A DNA stretch of 64,000 nt from assembly GCA_021204905.1 (NCBI GenBank), contig JAJPYN010000013.1, forward strand, positions 105,031-169,030. The letters are read 5' to 3'. Made by a program: the position numbers and the translations under genes. Positions 17,917 to 26,911 of this stretch are shown piece after piece; within the stretch, counting starts at the first letter, position 1, and each line of letters begins with the position of its first letter. The stretch is from Prevotella sp. Lineage in GTDB: Bacteria; Bacteroidota; Bacteroidia; Bacteroidales; Bacteroidaceae. The notes beneath the pieces are model-generated. The model did not search any database and was not told the origin of the DNA. It worked only from the letters and a program-made list of their open reading frames with translations.

Positions 17917-17924
17917 TATTTTTG
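17917..17924 (+). promoter_or_regulatory. -7 box of the DUF2795 gene
   Basis: TATTTTTG followed by CAG, about 29 nt before the ATG at 17953. Confidence 0.6.
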
Positions 17925-17952
17925 CAGGTCAATCAAATTTAGAATCAGGCTT

Positions 17953-18174
17953 ATGTATTGGACATTGGAGTTGGCTTCAAAGCTGGAAGATGCGCCTTGG
18001 CCCGCCACGAAAGAGGAACTGATCGACTACGCCATCCGCTCCGGCGCGCCGTTGGAGGTGCTGGAAAATCTGCAAGAGATTGAGGACGAGGGCGATGTTT
18101 ACGAGGGAATCGAGGAGATTTGGCCGGATTACCCCGACAAGGATGATTTCTTGTGGGATGAAGACGAGTACTAA
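17953..18174 (+). CDS. DUF2795 family small acidic protein
   Basis: A 73-residue acidic protein (MYWTLELASKLEDAPWPATKEELIDYAIRSG, split here only by domain; ending in a run of Asp/Glu). This is a strongly conserved small protein of Bacteroidetes assigned to DUF2795, of unknown function. It has its own promoter at 17917-17924 and terminator at 18200-18235, so it is a single-gene unit. There is no transmembrane segment or signal peptide; it is probably cytoplasmic. Confidence 0.85.
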   Translation: MYWTLELASKLEDAPWPATKEELIDYAIRSGAPLEVLENLQEIEDEGDVYEGIEEIWPDYPDKDDFLWDEDEY

Positions 18175-18199
18175 CTGATTGTTCAAACTAATTAGGAAG

Positions 18200-18235
18200 C
18201 GGTAGCGGGGCGAAATCCTTTGCTACCGTTTTTTT
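18200..18235 (+). terminator. Rho-independent terminator of the DUF2795 gene
   Basis: CGGTAGC (18200-18206) pairs with GCTACCG (18222-18228), followed by seven T (18229-18235). Its T-tract reaches the last codon of the convergent tatC. Confidence 0.85.
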
Positions 18236-19043
18236 ATGCTTCCGCGGCGGGCTCTTTTTTTACGACAAGGAGGGAGAGTTCGTAGAGCAGATAGAGGGGG
18301 AGGAAGACGATGGAGAGTGTGAACGGGTCGCCCGAAGGAGTGATGACGGCAGCGAGGACGAGCAGAATGACAACGGCATGGCGGCGGTATTTCTTAAGAA
18401 GCTTTCTGTTGAGAAGTCCCAACCGGCTTAGCAGCCACGCCACGAGCGGCATTTCGAAGACTATTCCCATGATGAGTATGAGCATGGTGAAATAGTTGAT
18501 ATACGACTGCAGATTAATTTGATTGACTATCTCCGGGCTGAGCTGATAGCCGGCCAGAAAGCGGAACGTGAAAGGGAAGACCAAAGCATAGCCGACGAGA
18601 CAGCCTAAATAGAACATTATCGTTCCGCCGGTGAACGCCTTGCGGACAGCCCTTATCTCGTTCGTGTACAGCGCGGGACGGACGTAAAACCATAGTTCAT
18701 ACACGCAATAAGGAAAGGTGATGACCGCCGCCATCAGCATTGACATGTTAATATGTGTCAGGAATTGCGCGGCGAGATCGATGTTTATAATCTGCACTTG
18801 GAGAGTCCCGATGCCGCCGAACATATCTGCACTTGCGCCGCGAAGAAAGCGGTAAATGAAGAAATCGTCTGATGCGGGAGCGAGGATAACGGCGGTAAAG
18901 ATATGCGGCATGAGCCAAAGAATTACCGCAAAGAGCACCACGAAGACTGCAAGAACACGGAAGATGACCCGTCGGAGCACTTCGAGATGGTCCCAGAACG
19001 ACATCTCCGCCTGCGCGCCACCTGCCTCATTGCGCTCCGTCAT
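18234..19043 (-). CDS. tatC: Twin-arginine translocase subunit TatC
   Basis: A 269-residue membrane protein with six hydrophobic segments and the family start MSFWDHLEVLRRVIFR, in which the glutamate and arginines after the first amphipathic turn contact the twin-arginine signal. TatC is the receptor for folded, twin-arginine-bearing precursors. Its start overlaps the tatA stop by 4 bp (ATGA), so the two are translationally coupled. No separate tatB is present, so a TatAC-type system is likely. The gene ends against the terminator of the convergent DUF2795 gene. Confidence 0.95.
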   Translation of the reverse strand: MTERNEAGGAQAEMSFWDHLEVLRRVIFRVLAVFVVLFAVILWLMPHIFTAVILAPASDDFFIYRFLRGASADMFGGIGTLQVQIINIDLAAQFLTHINMSMLMAAVITFPYCVYELWFYVRPALYTNEIRAVRKAFTGGTIMFYLGCLVGYALVFPFTFRFLAGYQLSPEIVNQINLQSYINYFTMLILIMGIVFEMPLVAWLLSRLGLLNRKLLKKYRRHAVVILLVLAAVITPSGDPFTLSIVFLPLYLLYELSLLVVKKEPAAEA

Positions 19044-19243
19044 TCCTCTTTTTGCTTCTCGTCGGTTTTCTCTTCGTCGGGTTTTTCCGTCTCGTTCAGC
19101 CCGTCTTTGAAACTCTTCACGCCTTTGCCAAGACCTTTCATGAGCTCCGGAATCTTCTTGCCGCCGAACAAAAGGAGTATCACCAGAGCGATGATAATTA
19201 TCTCCGTGCCGCTCAAATTGCCTAAAAAGAGTAGTTGATTCAT
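19040..19243 (-). CDS. tatA: Twin-arginine translocase subunit TatA
   Basis: A 67-residue protein: one short N-terminal membrane helix (GTEIIIIALVILLLFGGKKIPEL, including the conserved FGG..(K)IPEL hinge), an amphipathic helix (MKGLGKGVKSFKDGL) and an acidic/lysine-rich tail. TatA oligomers form the translocation path recruited by TatC. It overlaps tatC by 4 bp and lies 91 nt downstream of the chrA half-gene. It may end the long metY-to-tatC minus-strand run or have its own promoter in that gap. Confidence 0.95.
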   Translation of the reverse strand: MNQLLFLGNLSGTEIIIIALVILLLFGGKKIPELMKGLGKGVKSFKDGLNETEKPDEEKTDEKQKEE

Positions 19244-19334
19244 ATTGATTTATACGTTTATTTGACCGTTTGTCCGCTTGCGAAGATATGAATAATGCGG
19301 TATAAAGCGAAACTTTTTGCTGCTTTTTCCGCTG

Positions 19335-19907
19335 TCAGAGCAACATAATTCCCGCGAACGCCGCCAGTCCTATCATCTTTATCGGGTTCACTTTGAAGAA
19401 CATTGTGCCGACGAAAGTGGCGGCGAAGAGAAACACGCTGATATAAAACTGCCACGCATTGACGTGGGGAGAGGAGAAATTTTCTTCGGTCATGAGTGCC
19501 AATACGGCGGCAATCAGCAGTCCCACAACTGTGGGTCGCAGCCCTCGGAACGCTCCTGCCACGGCGTGATGGTTCATGTATCGCAGCAGCATTTTTGCGA
19601 TGAGAATCATCAATATGACAGACGGCAGCATCACAGACGTGGTGGCGGCGAGCGAGCCGAGCAAAGCAAAGGGCGCGGCATATCCCGCGTTCTGCACCGC
19701 CACATAACCGCAATAGGTAGCCGAGTTGATACCTATGGGACCGGGCGTCATCTGGCTGATGGCGATGACATTGGTGAATTCGGCGGTCGTGAGCCAAGCG
19801 TGATGCGTTACGACCTGTGCCTGTATGAGCGAAATCATACCGTATCCGCCGCCGAAACCGAACAGTCCTATCTCGAAAAAGGTTAGTATGAGTTGCAGAA
19901 AAATCAT
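19335..19907 (-). CDS. chrA: Chromate transporter (ChrA) half-size subunit, second copy
   Basis: A 190-residue single CHR-domain membrane protein: FFEIGLFGFGGGYGMI near the start, then SQMTPGPIGINSATYCGY and about five or six hydrophobic segments. In short-chain ChrA systems two homologous half-proteins act together with opposite membrane topology. The partner is the gene 9 nt upstream. Family members export chromate, but in anaerobes without chromate exposure the real substrate is not known. Their place behind purL gives no further hint. Confidence 0.85.
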   Translation of the reverse strand: MIFLQLILTFFEIGLFGFGGGYGMISLIQAQVVTHHAWLTTAEFTNVIAISQMTPGPIGINSATYCGYVAVQNAGYAAPFALLGSLAATTSVMLPSVILMILIAKMLLRYMNHHAVAGAFRGLRPTVVGLLIAAVLALMTEENFSSPHVNAWQFYISVFLFAATFVGTMFFKVNPIKMIGLAAFAGIMLL

Positions 19908-19916
19908 GGAACGGGG

Positions 19917-20447
19917 TTACGTGAACAGTCGTGTGGAAGAAAGATAGCCGAGAAATGCCGCGGCAAGAAGAACGATGATGGGGTTTATGCCGAACATCCA
20001 TATCAACAGCGCGGACACTATCGGTATCCAGAAAGTATAGATTGTAAGCTTTGCGCTCTTTGCCAGAGAGAACGTCGGCACGGCGATAAGCGCCACCACT
20101 GCGGGGCGTATGCCGCGAAATGCCGCCGCTACGACGGGCACATCCTGAAACTCGCGCCACACGGAAGCAAGGATGAGGATAATCAGAAATGAAGGTAAGG
20201 AAGCGCCGATGGCGGAGACTACCGCGCCGGGAGTTTTCTTCAGCTTGTATCCGATGAAGGTACTGATGTTCACCGCGAATACTCCGGGGCAGGTCTGTGC
20301 CACGACAACGAGGTTGAGGAACTCGTCTTTGGCAATCCATTTCCGGCGGTTCACCACCTCCGCTTCAATCATCGGAATCATCACGTAGCCTCCTCCGAAG
20401 GCTGCTACACCGATTTTCAGAAACGTAAAAAACAGTGCCCGCTTCAT
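19917..20447 (-). CDS. chrA: Chromate transporter (ChrA) half-size subunit, first copy
   Basis: A 176-residue CHR-domain protein with FLKIGVAAFGGGYVMIPMIEAE at the N-terminus and QTCPGVFAVNISTFIGY, the counterparts of the motifs in the downstream half-gene. The ATG at 20447 overlaps the purL stop by 4 bp (ATGA), which fixes the start and indicates translational coupling with a purine-biosynthesis gene. The two halves probably form a heterodimer. Substrate unproven. Confidence 0.85.
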   Translation of the reverse strand: MKRALFFTFLKIGVAAFGGGYVMIPMIEAEVVNRRKWIAKDEFLNLVVVAQTCPGVFAVNISTFIGYKLKKTPGAVVSAIGASLPSFLIILILASVWREFQDVPVVAAAFRGIRPAVVALIAVPTFSLAKSAKLTIYTFWIPIVSALLIWMFGINPIIVLLAAAFLGYLSSTRLFT

Positions 20448-23400
20448 CCTTTTCCTTTTTTCCGCTCCACCCAACGTCGGGCATTGACGAATGCTTCCAA
20501 CCATGGTGTCATCTCGTCGCTATGGAGACGGTCGGCGGGATAATAGCCGCATTGCCACGGGAAGATTGTTCGCTCGGGGTGGGGCATTATTGCAAGGTGT
20601 CTGCCGTCAGCACTGCAGAGGGCTGCAACATTATAATCCGAGCCGTTGGGATTAGCCGGATACCCGGCATGATTGTACTTCGCGACGATATTATACTCCG
20701 TTTCAGCTTTCGGCAAACGGAATTTCCCCTCGCCGTGAGCCACCCAGATGCCGACCTTGCTCCCCGCTAATGACGAGAACATGACGCTGTTATTCGCAGG
20801 TATGGCGAGGGTTACGAACTCCGATTCGAACTTGTGCGAGTCGTTGTGAAGCATCTGCGCATAGTCGGCGGCATTGCTTACGGCGTGCGTATGGTTAATC
20901 AGTCCGAGCTCAATCATAAGCTGGCAGCCGTTGCATACGCCGAGCGAGAGAGTGTCGTCGCGTCCGTAGAAGCGGTCTAACGCCTCCTTCGCTTTCGGAT
21001 TAAACAAGAACGCGCCCGCCCAACCCTTTGCGCTCCCGAGCACGTCGGAGTTGGAGAAGCCCCCGCAAAACGCTATTACGTTAACGTCGTCGAGCGTCTC
21101 CCGCCCGCTGATAAGGTCGGTCATGGTTACGTCCTTCACGTCGAAGCCGGCGAGGAAGAACGCGTAAGCCATCTCGCGCTCGGAGTTGCTGCCCTTTTCG
21201 CGGATAACCGCCATACGTATGCCGCTTTGCTCCTTGCGGTCGGGAGTAATGTTATAAGAGGACAAGAGCCCCGTGAAACCTGCGGGGAAGGAATATTCCA
21301 ACGGCTGAAGACCAAGGTTTTTGCAACGTTCCGTCGCCTTATTTGCACTGCATTGCCGCTCGTCGAGCAACGCGGAAGGAGCGAACCAGAGAGCCCGCAG
21401 CTTGTCTATGTCGAGCCCGATGTTTCGGTCGCCGTGCTTGATTGCTATCTTCCTCTCCGCCTGCGGCACACCTATATTAATATATGAAACGCCGTGCGAG
21501 GAGAATATCTCCCGTGCTTTCTCCACGTCGGCACTGCCGATTTGCAGCACCATCGCGGGATTTTCGGCGAACAAGAGCTTTACTATATCCGTCTCGCCGG
21601 TATCGTCAAGGCATATCGCCATACCGCCGTTTACATTGGCAAAGCACATCTCCAAAAGCGTCGTAACCAAGCCTCCGGCAGACACGTCGTGCCCTGCGAG
21701 GATGAGATTTCCGTTCACAAGGTCTTGCACGGCACTGAATGCGGCGCTGAAATAGGCTGCATCTGCCACTGTCGGAGCCTCGTCGCCGAGAGTGGAAAGA
21801 CTTTGCGCGAAAGCCGAACCGCCCAGTTTACGCTCGCAGGAGGAGAAGTCAACAAGCCAGAGAACGCTGCTTTCGTCCGTCGCGAGCACCGGTGACGCCA
21901 CCCTGCGGACATCGCTCACCTCGCTTCCCGCCGACACTATCACCGTGCCGGGCGACAGCACTTTCCTGCCGTCAGGATACTTCTGGGTCATCGAGAGCGA
22001 GTCTTTTCCCGTCGGCACGTTCACCTTCAGCGCCCTGCAAAAATCGCTCAACGCCTCCACTGCCATATATAGCCGTGCGTCTTCCCCCTGCTCCGCCCGG
22101 CAGGGCCACATCCAATTGGCTGACAGGGAGATACCTTCTATGCCGTAAGACAATGGTGCGAGGGCGATGTTAGTAAGGGCTTCGGCAACCGAAAGCACGC
22201 TTCCCGCCCGCGCATCGATAAGCCCCGCCTGCGGTGCATGACCGATAGAGGTGGCTATTCCCTTGTGTCCGCGATAGTCAAGAGCCACCACGCCGCAGTC
22301 GCTGAGCGGCAGTTGCAGCACGCCCTGGCACTGCTGACGCGCCACACGACCCGAGACGGAGCGGTCCACTTTGTTAGTCAACCAGTCCTTGCAAGCCACG
22401 CTCTCAAGCTGCATGACCTGTGCAATATAACTTTCGATGTCTTGGTCTTGATATCTGACAGCGGCGTATGTATGCCGCACGGTCGTGTCTTTCATCACCG
22501 TTTTGGGCGAGGAACCGAACATCTGCGCCACCTTCAAATCGAACGGACGCACTCCGTCCGCCTGTTCAAAGGCAAACTTCCCGTCGCCCGTTGCAGTACC
22601 CACGACATACATCGGCGCCCGTTCACGTCCGGCAATCCTGCTGACGCGGTCGATGGCGGCATCGTCGATGAGCAGTCCCATCCGTTCTTGGCTCTCGTTG
22701 GCGATAATCTCCTTTGAGGAGAGAGTCTTGTCGCCGACGGGCAACTGCGCCATTTCTATCAGTCCGCCACAGTCCTCTACCAGTTCGGAAAGACAGTTGA
22801 CGTGTCCCGCCGAGCCGTGGTCGTGAATGGATATAACCGGGTTCGTCTCCTCTTCCGACAATGCGCGGACGACGTTATACGTCCGTTTCTGCATCTCAGG
22901 ATTGGCGCGTTGGACGGCGTTGAGCTCTATTCCCGTAGAGTAGCGCCCGGTCTCCACAGACGACACCGAGCCCCCTCCAAGACCTATGCGATAGTTGTCG
23001 CCGCCCATAAGAACGATGCTGTTGCCCTTCGCGGGCGTACCTTTGAGGCAGTCTCTGCGCCGCGCATAACCCACGCCGCCTGCCAACATAATCACCTTGT
23101 CGTAAGCAAACAAGCTGCCGTTCTCGGCGTGTTCGAAAGTCAAAAGCGACCCGCACACCATCGGTTGCCCGAACTTATTGCCGAAATCACTTGCCCCGTT
23201 GCTCGCCTTAACCAGTATTTGCGCCGGTGTCTGATAGAGCCAGCAGCGCTCGCCGACGGCACTTTCCCATGCCGGCAGGTCCTTGCGCATACGGGGATAA
23301 GATGTCATATAGACTGCCGTTCCCGCGATAGGACACGACCCGACGCCTCCTCCCATGCGGTCCCGGATTTCTCCGCCCGTGCCCGTAGAGGCTCCGTTGA

Positions 23401-24172
23401 ACGGCTCGACCGTCGTGGGGAAGTTGTGTGTCTCCGCTTTTAGGGAAATAACAGTATCGATGTCGTGCGTCGAATAATAGTCCGGCACGTCGTGATTTTG
23501 TGGTGCAAACTGCTCTACAACAGGACCTTCGGCAAACGCGACATTATCTTTATAAGCCGACAGGATACGCCCGGGATGCTCGCGAGTGGTCTGTTTTATC
23601 ATCTCGAACAGCGAGCGCGGCTGCTCCTTGCCGTCGATAATGAACGTGCCGCCGAAGATTTTATGACGGCAATGCTCCGAGTTGATTTGCGCAAAGCCGA
23701 ACACCTCGCTGTCGGTCAGAGGTCTGCCGTTCTCTTTCTCCACCGCTTTCAAGTAGGCTATTTCCTCCTCTGACAGGGCGAGACCTTCGCTTTGATTGTA
23801 TGCCTCCAAATCTTCGATATAGCGGATGGGCTCGGGACGGATATCGACAGTAAAGATATTCTGGTCCAGACCCTTATATATGCGTTGGAGCATGGGGTCG
23901 TGTTCGGCATCTTCATCGGCGACGCGGGCGTACTGCTCAATACGTGTGATGCCGCTGATGTTCATGTTCTGCGTTATCTCTACGGCGTTTGTGCTCCACG
24001 GCGTAATCATTTCGCGGCGCGGTCCGACGTAGGTGCCGTCAAGCCGTTTCTCTGTCGTCGGCACGGCACCGGAGTAGAGCCACGACAGCTTGGCATTGTC
24101 TTCGATGGTGAGGCTGCGCTCGCTTTGCGTGGCAATGACGGTGTTGTCGCTCTTTAAGAAAAAGGTTATCAT
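20444..24172 (-). CDS. purL: Phosphoribosylformylglycinamidine synthase, large single-chain form
   Basis: A 1242-residue protein combining a FGAM synthetase core and a C-terminal glutamine amidotransferase domain (SLGVCNGCQLMIEL with the nucleophile Cys; VAHGEGKF; the catalytic His in MPHPERTIFP). The synthetase core shows SEHCRHKIF, NFPTTVEPFNGASTGTGGEIRD and GGDNYRIGLGGG. It makes FGAM from FGAR, glutamine and ATP in step 4 of purine synthesis. This large form equals the PurSLQ functions in one chain. It overlaps metY upstream and chrA downstream by 4 bp each, so all three are probably co-translated. The combination with a sulfhydrylase has no obvious metabolic logic. Confidence 0.96.
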   Translation of the reverse strand: MITFFLKSDNTVIATQSERSLTIEDNAKLSWLYSGAVPTTEKRLDGTYVGPRREMITPWSTNAVEITQNMNISGITRIEQYARVADEDAEHDPMLQRIYKGLDQNIFTVDIRPEPIRYIEDLEAYNQSEGLALSEEEIAYLKAVEKENGRPLTDSEVFGFAQINSEHCRHKIFGGTFIIDGKEQPRSLFEMIKQTTREHPGRILSAYKDNVAFAEGPVVEQFAPQNHDVPDYYSTHDIDTVISLKAETHNFPTTVEPFNGASTGTGGEIRDRMGGGVGSCPIAGTAVYMTSYPRMRKDLPAWESAVGERCWLYQTPAQILVKASNGASDFGNKFGQPMVCGSLLTFEHAENGSLFAYDKVIMLAGGVGYARRRDCLKGTPAKGNSIVLMGGDNYRIGLGGGSVSSVETGRYSTGIELNAVQRANPEMQKRTYNVVRALSEEETNPVISIHDHGSAGHVNCLSELVEDCGGLIEMAQLPVGDKTLSSKEIIANESQERMGLLIDDAAIDRVSRIAGRERAPMYVVGTATGDGKFAFEQADGVRPFDLKVAQMFGSSPKTVMKDTTVRHTYAAVRYQDQDIESYIAQVMQLESVACKDWLTNKVDRSVSGRVARQQCQGVLQLPLSDCGVVALDYRGHKGIATSIGHAPQAGLIDARAGSVLSVAEALTNIALAPLSYGIEGISLSANWMWPCRAEQGEDARLYMAVEALSDFCRALKVNVPTGKDSLSMTQKYPDGRKVLSPGTVIVSAGSEVSDVRRVASPVLATDESSVLWLVDFSSCERKLGGSAFAQSLSTLGDEAPTVADAAYFSAAFSAVQDLVNGNLILAGHDVSAGGLVTTLLEMCFANVNGGMAICLDDTGETDIVKLLFAENPAMVLQIGSADVEKAREIFSSHGVSYINIGVPQAERKIAIKHGDRNIGLDIDKLRALWFAPSALLDERQCSANKATERCKNLGLQPLEYSFPAGFTGLLSSYNITPDRKEQSGIRMAVIREKGSNSEREMAYAFFLAGFDVKDVTMTDLISGRETLDDVNVIAFCGGFSNSDVLGSAKGWAGAFLFNPKAKEALDRFYGRDDTLSLGVCNGCQLMIELGLINHTHAVSNAADYAQMLHNDSHKFESEFVTLAIPANNSVMFSSLAGSKVGIWVAHGEGKFRLPKAETEYNIVAKYNHAGYPANPNGSDYNVAALCSADGRHLAIMPHPERTIFPWQCGYYPADRLHSDEMTPWLEAFVNARRWVERKKGKG

Positions 24173-25464
24173 TTGCTCGGAGATATGCTGTCTAATGCTT
24201 GTTTGATATCGTCTATCAGGTCGTCGCAGTCTTCTATGCCGACGGAAAGACGGATAAGGTCGGGTGCGATGCCCGCTTCAGCCAATTGCTCCTCACTGAG
24301 TTGGCGGTGTGTGTGGCTTGCGGGATGGAGCACACAGCTGCGTGCGTCCGCCACGTGTGTGGCGATATGGATAAGTCGGAGCGAGTCCATAAACTGCACC
24401 GCGGTGTCCCTGTCGCCTTTCAGACCGAACGACATGACGCCGCAACTCCCTGCCGGCAGGTATTTCTTTGCCAGCTCATAGCCCTCGTCATCGGGGAGGT
24501 CGGCATAGCGAACCCATGCCACACGCGGGTCATCGTGAAGGAATTGCGCTATGCGCAGGGCGTTTTGGCAGTGGCGTTCCATACGCAGATGCAGCGTTTG
24601 CAGACCGAGATTAAGGAGAAAAGCGTTCTGCGGCGAGGGGATGGAGCCGAGGTCGCGCATGAGTTGCGCCACGAGCTTGGTGGTGTATCCCATTGCTCCG
24701 AATGCCTTGGTATATATAAGTCCGTGGTAGGAATCGTCGGGCGTGCACAGCCCCGGGTATTTCTCCGCATAATCATTCCACGGGAACCGCCCGCTGTCTA
24801 CCACGCAGCCGCCCACCTGCGTCGCCAATCCGTCCATATATTTAGTGGTGGAATGGGTTACTATATCCGCTCCCCACTCGAACGGGCGGCAATTTATCGG
24901 CGTCGCGAAAGTATTGTCGACGATTAACGGCACGCCGTGCGAATGAGCTATGCGCGCAAATTTTTCTATGTCAAGAATCTTGCAACCGGGGTTCGATATC
25001 GTCTCTCCGAACAGTGCTTTCGTGTTCTTGCGGAAGGCGCGGGAGATGGTCTCCTCGTCGTCCTCCTGATTGATAAACGTGCAATCTATGCCGAGTTTCT
25101 TCATCGTAACACCAAACAGATTGTACGTGCCGCCGTATATCTCGCTTGACGTAACTATGTGGTCGCCCGCCTGACAGATGTTGAAGATAGCGAAGAAGTT
25201 TGCCGCTTGACCGCTCGACGTAAGCACCGCCCCGACGCCGCCTTCCAATTCGGCTATCTTAACCGCCACTGCATCGTTGGTCGGGTTTTGCAGACGCGTG
25301 TAGAAATAGCCCTCTTTTTTCAGGTCGAACAGCATTGCCATCTCGTCGGAGTTGTCATATTTGAATGTTGTACTTTGATAGATAGGCACTTCCACCGGCT
25401 CGCCGTTCTTCGGCTTCCACCCCGCGCGCACGCAGAGAGTGGCACGTTTCAATTCTTTCTTCAT
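24169..25464 (-). CDS. metY: O-acetylhomoserine sulfhydrylase-type PLP enzyme
   Basis: A 431-residue Cys/Met-metabolism PLP enzyme. The N-terminus (LCVRAGWKPKNGEPVEVPIYQSTTF), YTRLQNPTNDAV, DNTFATPINCRPFEWGAD and the PLP-lysine segment HSTTKYMDG are those of the O-acetylhomoserine aminocarboxypropyltransferase branch, and its length (about 430) fits that branch better than cystathionine gamma-synthase (about 380-400). It would make homocysteine from O-acetylhomoserine and sulfide. It is the first gene of the minus-strand run, with a -7 box at 25492-25499, and overlaps purL by 4 bp. Confidence 0.92.
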   Translation of the reverse strand: MKKELKRATLCVRAGWKPKNGEPVEVPIYQSTTFKYDNSDEMAMLFDLKKEGYFYTRLQNPTNDAVAVKIAELEGGVGAVLTSSGQAANFFAIFNICQAGDHIVTSSEIYGGTYNLFGVTMKKLGIDCTFINQEDDEETISRAFRKNTKALFGETISNPGCKILDIEKFARIAHSHGVPLIVDNTFATPINCRPFEWGADIVTHSTTKYMDGLATQVGGCVVDSGRFPWNDYAEKYPGLCTPDDSYHGLIYTKAFGAMGYTTKLVAQLMRDLGSIPSPQNAFLLNLGLQTLHLRMERHCQNALRIAQFLHDDPRVAWVRYADLPDDEGYELAKKYLPAGSCGVMSFGLKGDRDTAVQFMDSLRLIHIATHVADARSCVLHPASHTHRQLSEEQLAEAGIAPDLIRLSVGIEDCDDLIDDIKQALDSISPSK

Positions 25465-25491
25465 CGCTTTTTTGAGTTAAAAATTATAGTA

Positions 25492-25499
25492 CAAAGGTA
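25492..25499 (-). promoter_or_regulatory. -7 box of metY-purL-chrA
   Basis: The minus strand reads TACCTTTG, 28 nt before the metY ATG; the only clear promoter of the run. Confidence 0.6.
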
Positions 25500-25591
25500 G
25501 TGTATGAAGAAAGAATAGGCAAACAAAAGCGGCTAATTGCTTCGCGCAAAATTAAAATGGCGGAAAATTTGCGGCGCGAGGAAAAAACCTT

Positions 25592-25599
25592 TACCTTTG
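25592..25599 (+). promoter_or_regulatory. -7 box of rpsU
   Basis: TACCTTTG followed by CAGCCG, about 45 nt before the rpsU ATG at 25644. It argues against the longer frame that begins at 25500. Confidence 0.65.
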
Positions 25600-25643
25600 C
25601 AGCCGCTTCGCAAAACAGTTTAACAAAAAATAAAGGCAATTGC

Positions 25644-25835
25644 ATGATTATCGTACCAGTAAAAGACGGTGAGAACATCGAGAGGGCGTTGAAAAAATTC
25701 AAGCGCAAGTTTGAGAAAACGGGCATGGTGAAAGAGCTGCGCGCACGCCAGCATTTCAACAAGCCGTCGGTTGTCCACCGCTTGAAGATCCAGCACGCCG
25801 TCTATGTTCAGAAGTTGCGTGCCGCAGAGGAATAA
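25644..25835 (+). CDS. rpsU: 30S ribosomal protein S21
   Basis: A 63-residue basic protein beginning MIIVPVKDGENIERALKKFKRK, the usual S21 N-terminus. In Bacteroidetes S21 lies near the anti-Shine-Dalgarno region of 16S rRNA and has been linked to the weak use of Shine-Dalgarno sequences in this phylum. That agrees with the general lack of SD motifs here. It is followed after 45 nt by a tyrosine recombinase gene. Confidence 0.95.
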   Translation: MIIVPVKDGENIERALKKFKRKFEKTGMVKELRARQHFNKPSVVHRLKIQHAVYVQKLRAAEE

Positions 25836-25880
25836 CGTTTTTTGAAGCTGCCGCCGAGAGGCAATTAGTTGCGCGCGGGG

Positions 25881-26786
25881 ATGGACGGGCTGATTTCGGA
25901 ATTTGCCGCTTATTTGCAGTTCGAACGCCGCCGCTCGCCGCACACGGTAGCAAGCTATCGCATTGATTTACAGCTGTTTCGCGACTATGCGAAGACGGTT
26001 GACGCGGAAATCACTTGGCAGTCGGTAGACGCAGATATTATCCGCGGTTGGATGGAGGACATGATGGACAAAGGCCGTTCGGCAACGTCGATAAACAGAC
26101 GTCTGAGCAGCCTTCGTTCTTTTTTCCGCTTCGCCGTGATGCGCGGCAAGGTGGCCTCCGACCCGGCGTTCCACGTGCGCGGACCGAAGAAGGCGCGCCC
26201 CCTGCCGCAGTATTTGCAGGAGCAGGAGATGGACCGCTTGCTCGGCGATGATTATTGGACCGACAGCTTTGCCGACCTTCGCGCGCGCACGATAATCCTT
26301 ACTTTCTATTCCACAGGCATTCGGCTGTCCGAGCTGACGGGCCTCGACGACGCCGACATCGATTTCGCCAACGGCGCGCTGAAGGTGCTCGGCAAGCGCA
26401 ATAAAGAGCGGGTCATCCCTTTCGGCGACGAGCTTTCTAACGCTTTGAAGACATATATCGCGCGGCGCAACGAGGCTGTCGGGCAGACTAAGGCTTTGTT
26501 CGTTACCGACCGCGGCGGGCGCATGAAAGACTGGCAAGTGAGAAACCTTGTCCGCACGCACGTCGCGAGGGTGTCGACGATGAAGAAGCGTTCGCCGCAT
26601 ATCCTGCGCCATTCGTTCGCCACGGCAATGCTCAACAACGATGCCGCCCTCGAAAGCATTAAGGAACTGCTCGGCCACGAGAGCGCCTCGACAACGGAGA
26701 TCTACACGCACACCACGTTCGAGCAGTTGCGCAAGGTGTACAACCAGAGCCATCCCCGCGGCAACGATGCGGCCGACGATGCCTGA
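25881..26786 (+). CDS. Tyrosine recombinase, XerC/XerD type
   Basis: A 301-residue protein with the N-terminal SAM-like DNA-binding domain (RRSPHTVASYRIDLQLF; SATSINRRLSSLRSFFRF) and a C-terminal catalytic domain holding the tetrad: Arg in TGIRLSELTGL, His and Arg in HILRHSFAT, His in LLGHESASTTEIYTH and the nucleophile Tyr in the same segment. Xer pairs resolve chromosome dimers at dif. It lies between rpsU and the tRNA-tuf operon, a housekeeping position in this phylum, so I read it as Xer and not as a mobile-element integrase. I choose the ATG at 25881 over the TTG at 25869. XerC versus XerD cannot be settled here. Confidence 0.9.
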   Translation: MDGLISEFAAYLQFERRRSPHTVASYRIDLQLFRDYAKTVDAEITWQSVDADIIRGWMEDMMDKGRSATSINRRLSSLRSFFRFAVMRGKVASDPAFHVRGPKKARPLPQYLQEQEMDRLLGDDYWTDSFADLRARTIILTFYSTGIRLSELTGLDDADIDFANGALKVLGKRNKERVIPFGDELSNALKTYIARRNEAVGQTKALFVTDRGGRMKDWQVRNLVRTHVARVSTMKKRSPHILRHSFATAMLNNDAALESIKELLGHESASTTEIYTHTTFEQLRKVYNQSHPRGNDAADDA

Positions 26787-26860
26787 CGCGAACGCCTATT
26801 ATTAAAGGTGCCGCCGGCCTCTCGCGCTTTGTACACACGGGCGAAAAAGATTGAAAATTT

Positions 26861-26891
26861 TTTGGAGAATTAAATTTTATATCTACCTTTG
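26861..26891 (+). promoter_or_regulatory. Promoter of the tRNA-tuf operon
   Basis: -33 TTTG (26861-26864) and -7 TACCTTTG (26884-26891) are 19 nt apart, a full match to the Bacteroidetes consensus, about 21 nt before tRNA-Thr. Confidence 0.75.
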
Positions 26892-26911
26892 CAACCGCTT
26901 TGCGTCTTACC

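Noticed and set aside
25881..26786. Tyrosine recombinase as a sign of an integrative element beside tRNA genes
   Set aside because: The place between rpsU and tRNA-tuf is a housekeeping one, and I see no attachment-site repeat of a tRNA end, no relaxase and no foreign genes.
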